Below, piece after piece: positions 6,027-6,162 of a DNA stretch of 6,162 nt. The notes beneath the pieces are model-generated. The model did not search any database. It was not told where the DNA came from and saw only the letters and a list, made by a program, of their open reading frames with translations. Source of the DNA: Desulfobacterales bacterium. GTDB taxonomy: Bacteria; Desulfobacterota; Desulfobacteria; Desulfobacterales; JAFDCJ01. Position numbers and translations under genes: made by a program. The DNA lies in contig JAOZSC010000171.1 in the NCBI GenBank assembly GCA_029939875.1, positions 1 through 6,162 of the forward strand, in the 5' to 3' direction. How positions within the stretch are numbered: position 1 is the first letter of the stretch; the number at the start of each line of letters is the position of its first letter.

Positions 6027-6101
6027 ATGTACGAAAAAATCACCGATGAAAATCCCTATGAAATGCCGATGAAGATCTATCCGGTGTTAAAATGGCGCTG
6101 A
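6027..6101 (+). pseudogene. Orphan fragment resembling a fumarate reductase/succinate dehydrogenase flavoprotein subunit
   Basis: A plus-strand frame of 24 codons reads [19 protein letters not shown] and then VLKWR before a TGA. The first 19 residues closely resemble the FrdA/SdhA segment of the form MYxxITxENPYxxPMxIYPAxHYTMGGLW, which lies just before the conserved HYTMGG region (recalled family pattern, not a search). After IYPV the match ends and no HYTMGG follows. Upstream, a stop codon closes the frame ten codons before the ATG. There is no Shine-Dalgarno. A full subunit is about 570-650 residues, so this is at most a scrap of such a gene, left by rearrangement. It lies antisense to the yajC leader. 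Chance similarity is possible but unlikely over this length. Confidence 0.5.
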
Positions 6102-6128
6102 TATACTGTAAAAGTTTGGTTTCGTCAA
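6100..6128 (-). promoter_or_regulatory. Candidate sigma70-type promoter of the yajC-secD-secF operon
   Basis: On the minus strand TTGACG (6128-6123, 5 of 6 match to the -35 consensus) is followed after exactly 17 bp by TATATC (6105-6100, 4 of 6 at the -10). The start point would be near 6093, giving a leader of about 147 nt before the yajC TTG. This leader covers the FrdA/SdhA-like fragment in antisense and a GTCTG/CAGAC hairpin at 5992-6008. Confidence 0.5.
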
Positions 6129-6147
6129 ATCATTCTTGATTTTTTTT
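6127..6147 (+). terminator. AT-rich hairpin with T-run, weak plus-strand terminator candidate
   Basis: AAATCA (6127-6132), loop TTCT and TGATTT (6137-6142) form a 6-bp stem running into further T's to 6147. The stem is mostly A-T, so termination would be weak. It lies just downstream of the FrdA/SdhA-like fragment on the same strand and overlaps the -35 box of the yajC promoter candidate. It may be only the chance result of an AT-rich promoter region. Confidence 0.2.
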
Positions 6148-6162
6148 ATTTCTCACCACAGA

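Noticed and set aside
6149..6162. TTTCTCACCACAGA at the window edge, like the start of a CCACAGAGGACACAGAG-type intergenic repeat
   Set aside because: Only the first few bases would be in the window, too short to call a repeat.
1..6162. CRISPR array, tRNA, rRNA, insertion sequence or phage attachment site
   Set aside because: No regularly spaced repeats, cloverleaf-like sequence, transposase motifs or long direct repeats were seen on either strand by eye.

Overview
The window holds five genes, all on the minus strand, so it reads biologically from high to low coordinates: yajC (5946-5605), secD (5252-3675), secF (3639-2599), dprA (about 2517-1408) and the 5' two-fifths or so of topA (1250 to the window edge). 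All five are intact as far as they can be seen, with no frameshift and no clear transposase, tRNA, rRNA or CRISPR array. Codon and base composition are of middle GC. The yajC-secD-secF cluster followed by dprA and topA, together with protein features, suggests a Gram-negative bacterium, most likely a Desulfobacterota (deltaproteobacterial sulfate-reducer type). That placement is inference from resemblance only.

Layout by region. 1-1250: start of DNA topoisomerase I. 1251-1407: intergenic, with a good sigma70-like promoter for topA and a small hairpin just after the dprA stop. 1408-2517 (or 2565): DprA/Smf. 2599-3639 and 3675-5252: SecF and SecD, separated by 35 bp and almost certainly co-transcribed. 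5253-5604: an unusually long 352-bp spacer holding a palindromic repeat and several hairpins. 5605-5946: YajC, with an excellent Shine-Dalgarno sequence but a TTG start. 5947-6162: yajC leader and promoter. On the opposite strand this leader carries a 24-codon remnant that strongly resembles a fumarate reductase/succinate dehydrogenase flavoprotein.

Functionally there are two modules. YajC, SecD and SecF are the accessory inner-membrane complex that uses the proton-motive force to help SecYEG complete protein export. DprA (ssDNA-binding RecA loader) and TopA (relaxation of negative supercoils) are DNA-metabolism proteins that are often neighbours in bacteria.

The most interesting points are: an apparent internal duplication in SecF that adds about 46-48 residues and two extra hydrophobic segments between the usual TM2 and TM3; the FrdA/SdhA fragment antisense to the yajC leader; the repeat-bearing spacer inside the sec cluster; and the run of non-ATG starts (TTG for yajC and secD, GTG for topA). 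I found no clear new multi-gene system.
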